From Adhaeribacter arboris (GTDB lineage Bacteria; Bacteroidota; Bacteroidia; Cytophagales; Hymenobacteraceae): DNA of 64,000 nt. This document shows positions 62,134 through 64,000 of the stretch, piece by piece. Location of the stretch: contig NZ_PYFT01000001.1 in the NCBI RefSeq assembly GCF_003023845.1, positions 1,116,001 through 1,180,000 on the forward strand, in the 5' to 3' direction. Both the position numbers and the translations under genes were made by a program. Under the pieces are notes generated by a model, which had not been told where the DNA came from, did not search any database, and saw only the letters and a program-made list of their open reading frames with translations. Each line of letters starts with the position of its first letter. Positions within the stretch are counted from its first letter, which is position 1.

Positions 62134-64000
62134 TTATTTCTTTTTAGCCGTAGCCGTTGCTTTTTTAGCCACAGAAGTTTTTTTAGCGGCTGGTTTTTTA
62201 GCCGGTGCTTTCTTTGCTGTGGTTGTTTTAGCCGGAGTATCTGCCGAGGCTTCTGCTTTTTTCTTAAAGCCGCCGCGGGTTGGTTTATCCGGTGTTTGTT
62301 CCGCCAAGGTTAAGCATTCGTCCAGAGTTAATTCGGCCGGAACTTTATCTTTTGGAATTTTTACATTTTTCTTACCCACCACAATGTAGGGACCAAAGCG
62401 CCCGTTTAAGACCTGCACCTCCGGGTTTTCCTCGAATGATTTAATGCATTTCTCCGCGTCTGCCTTGCGCTTGCTTTGGATTAATTCGATAGCTTCGTCG
62501 GCGTTTACCGTGAATGGATCCAAGGTTTTAGGCAATGAATAAAACTTATTATTATGCCGAACAAAGGGTCCAAAACGGCCAATAGCAGCCGTCATTTCTT
62601 TATCTTCAAAAGTGCCGATGATGCGAGGCAGCTTAAATAAATCCAGGGCATCTTCTAAGGTAATACTCTCCAGAAACTGACCTTTGCGCAAACTGGCGTA
62701 TACTGGTTTTTCTTTGGTATCTTCGTTTTCTTCGCCCATTTGCACAAACGGACCGAAACGACCTAAACGAGCCGTAATTTTTTTACCGGTTTCCGGGTGA
62801 AAGCCTAATTCCCGCGCTCCGCTGATAGTAGACCGTTCTACATTATGACTGCTTGTTATAGTTTCGTGGAAGCCGGTGTAAAAATGTTCGATCATTTTAT
62901 CCCAGGCTTTTGTCCCGGCCGCAATTTGGTCAAATTCTTCTTCTACTTTAGCCGTAAAAGAATAATCAATCACACTCGGAAAATAATCAACCAAAAAATC
63001 ATTTACCACCATGGCCATATCGGTTGGGAATAGCTTTGCTTTTTCGGCTCCCACCAGTTCGGTTTTAGTTTCCGAGGCGATGGTATCATTCTTTAAAGTT
63101 AATATCTGGTATTTGCGCTCTTTGCCTTCACGGTTATCTTTTTCTACGTAACCGCGCTTCTGAATAGTTGAAATTGTGGGAGCGTAAGTAGAAGGTCGGC
63201 CTATGCCCATTTCTTCTAATTTTTTAACCAGGCTAGCTTCGGTATAGCGGGGAGCCGGCCGAGAAAATCGTTGCGTAGCCTGAATTCTTTCCGAGCTTAA
63301 GGACTGTCCTATGGTTAAAGGCGGCAGCATGTCATGCACATCATCATCCTGCGTTTCACCGTCATCTTTCGATTCAATATACACCTTTAGAAAACCTTCG
63401 AAAGTAATAACCTCACCGGTAGCAACGAATTTTTCTTTAACAGTAGATATATGAATAGTAGCGGTAGTTTTTTCGATTTCAGCATCCGCCATTTGGGAAG
63501 CAATGGCTCGCTTGCGAATTAACTCGTACAACCGTTGTTCATTGCGGTCCGAGGAAACTTCTTTGGCGAAGAAGTCAGTGGGCCGGATTGCTTCGTGCGC
63601 CTCCTGGGCGGACTGAGACTTGGTTTTGTATTGCCGTACTTTTACGTATTCTTCCCCAAACGCTGCTTTAATGCGGGTAGTTGCGCCTTCAATCGCTTCT
63701 TTTGAAAGGTTTACCGAATCGGTACGCATGTAAGAAATTTTACCGGCTTCGTACAACTTTTGCGCTACCGTCATAGTTTGTGCCACGGAGAATCCTAATT
63801 TACGGCTTGCTTCCTGTTGTAAAGTAGAAGTGGTAAAAGGGGCCGCCGGCGAACGTTTTAAAGGTTTTTTCTCCAGATTTTCAATCGTGTATTCCGCTCC
63901 CCGGCATTTTTCCAGAAAAGCTTGTGCTTCTTCCTGGGCTTTAAAACGGGTCGGCAGTTCCGCTTCCAGTCTTTTACCATCCACGGTAAAAAGAGCCGTT
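62134..64000 (-). CDS. topA: DNA topoisomerase I, C-terminal part
   Basis: The gene runs off the window end, so the N-terminal Toprim domain is missing; 622 codons are visible. The catalytic tyrosine is in KISYMRTDSVNLS. Other signatures are EAHEAIRPTDF, LVKKLEEMGIGRPSTYAPTI and a series of C-terminal repeats with GRFGPFVQMG/GRFGPFVRH/GRFGPYIVVG, which replace the zinc fingers of the E. coli enzyme. The last 45 residues are a Lys/Ala/Thr tail (KKAPAKKPAAKKTSVAKK), probably DNA-binding. It relaxes negative supercoils. Confidence 0.95.
   Translation of the reverse strand, partial: TALFTVDGKRLEAELPTRFKAQEEAQAFLEKCRGAEYTIENLEKKPLKRSPAAPFTTSTLQQEASRKLGFSVAQTMTVAQKLYEAGKISYMRTDSVNLSKEAIEGATTRIKAAFGEEYVKVRQYKTKSQSAQEAHEAIRPTDFFAKEVSSDRNEQRLYELIRKRAIASQMADAEIEKTTATIHISTVKEKFVATGEVITFEGFLKVYIESKDDGETQDDDVHDMLPPLTIGQSLSSERIQATQRFSRPAPRYTEASLVKKLEEMGIGRPSTYAPTISTIQKRGYVEKDNREGKERKYQILTLKNDTIASETKTELVGAEKAKLFPTDMAMVVNDFLVDYFPSVIDYSFTAKVEEEFDQIAAGTKAWDKMIEHFYTGFHETITSSHNVERSTISGARELGFHPETGKKITARLGRFGPFVQMGEENEDTKEKPVYASLRKGQFLESITLEDALDLFKLPRIIGTFEDKEMTAAIGRFGPFVRHNNKFYSLPKTLDPFTVNADEAIELIQSKRKADAEKCIKSFEENPEVQVLNGRFGPYIVVGKKNVKIPKDKVPAELTLDECLTLAEQTPDKPTRGGFKKKAEASADTPAKTTTAKKAPAKKPAAKKTSVAKKATATAKKK

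Overview
The window looks like chromosomal DNA of a member of the Bacteroidota, most likely Cytophagales/Hymenobacteraceae (an Adhaeribacter- or Hymenobacter-like bacterium; genus is inference). The evidence is a type IX secretion (T9SS) plug protein and a cargo protein with a T9SS sorting tail, families largely confined to this phylum (DUF3276, DUF3822, DUF4296, DUF1573), menaquinone biosynthesis genes, few recognisable Shine-Dalgarno sites, and two good Bacteroidota-type promoters (TTG-N20-TAnnTTTG). I see no rRNA, tRNA, CRISPR array, insertion sequence or prophage. The content is mainly core and housekeeping genes in short operons on both strands.

Layout. 1-6200: tail of a CBM9-like protein, a Tat-exported glycosylasparaginase, a single-domain response regulator, then on the minus strand an ATP-grasp protein, an SDR oxidoreductase, a patatin lipase and a decayed gene. 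6205-13208: a minus-strand menaquinone locus (menE, menB, two DoxX proteins, menD, menF, a hotdog thioesterase). menB is split by a one-base frameshift in a run of seven G. 13226-19149: histidine phosphatase, pyruvate dehydrogenase E2 with two lipoyl domains, FMN reductase, a lipoprotein, hslV and a deoxyhypusine-synthase-like gene. 19248-25090: a tandem pair of related exported proteins, a YdeI-type protein and two glycosyltransferases. 25558-34066: 2'-5' RNA ligase-like protein, ABC-F ATPase, T9SS plug protein, subtilase, VOC protein and a Kelch/T9SS cargo. 34156-47932: ychF, DUF3276, DUF58, AlkA-type glycosylase, GNAT, threonine aldolase, a 65-residue basic protein, phosphodiesterase, pyrE, two Nudix hydrolases, coaD, DUF3822, hotdog thioesterase, RecD-like helicase, DUF1573 and DUF423. 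47936-54207: YggS, a DUF58/BatD-like/BatA operon, DUF4296, CsaA and a FAD-Rieske fusion. 54353-64000: DUF922, MATE pump, a probable ergothioneine operon (egtB-egtD-PLP enzyme), menC, a sirtuin and the C-terminal part of topA.

How the genes work together. menF, menD, menC, menE and menB cover the route from chorismate to DHNA-CoA, and a hotdog protein could release DHNA; menA is not here. egtB and egtD would convert histidine through hercynine to its sulfoxide, and the PLP enzyme 14 bp downstream is a candidate for the final C-S cleavage. The T9SS plug protein and the Kelch cargo point to an active T9SS encoded elsewhere.

The least explained feature is a set of intergenic imperfect inverted repeats. 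Their arms are built from short words such as GTTAGAAAGTTGAAAAG, or from a second word class around TAGTCCACAGTCCA. In most cases they fill the whole gap between two genes, and the arms abut or contain the stop codons. I know of no named family for them. They are the best candidate here for something undescribed.
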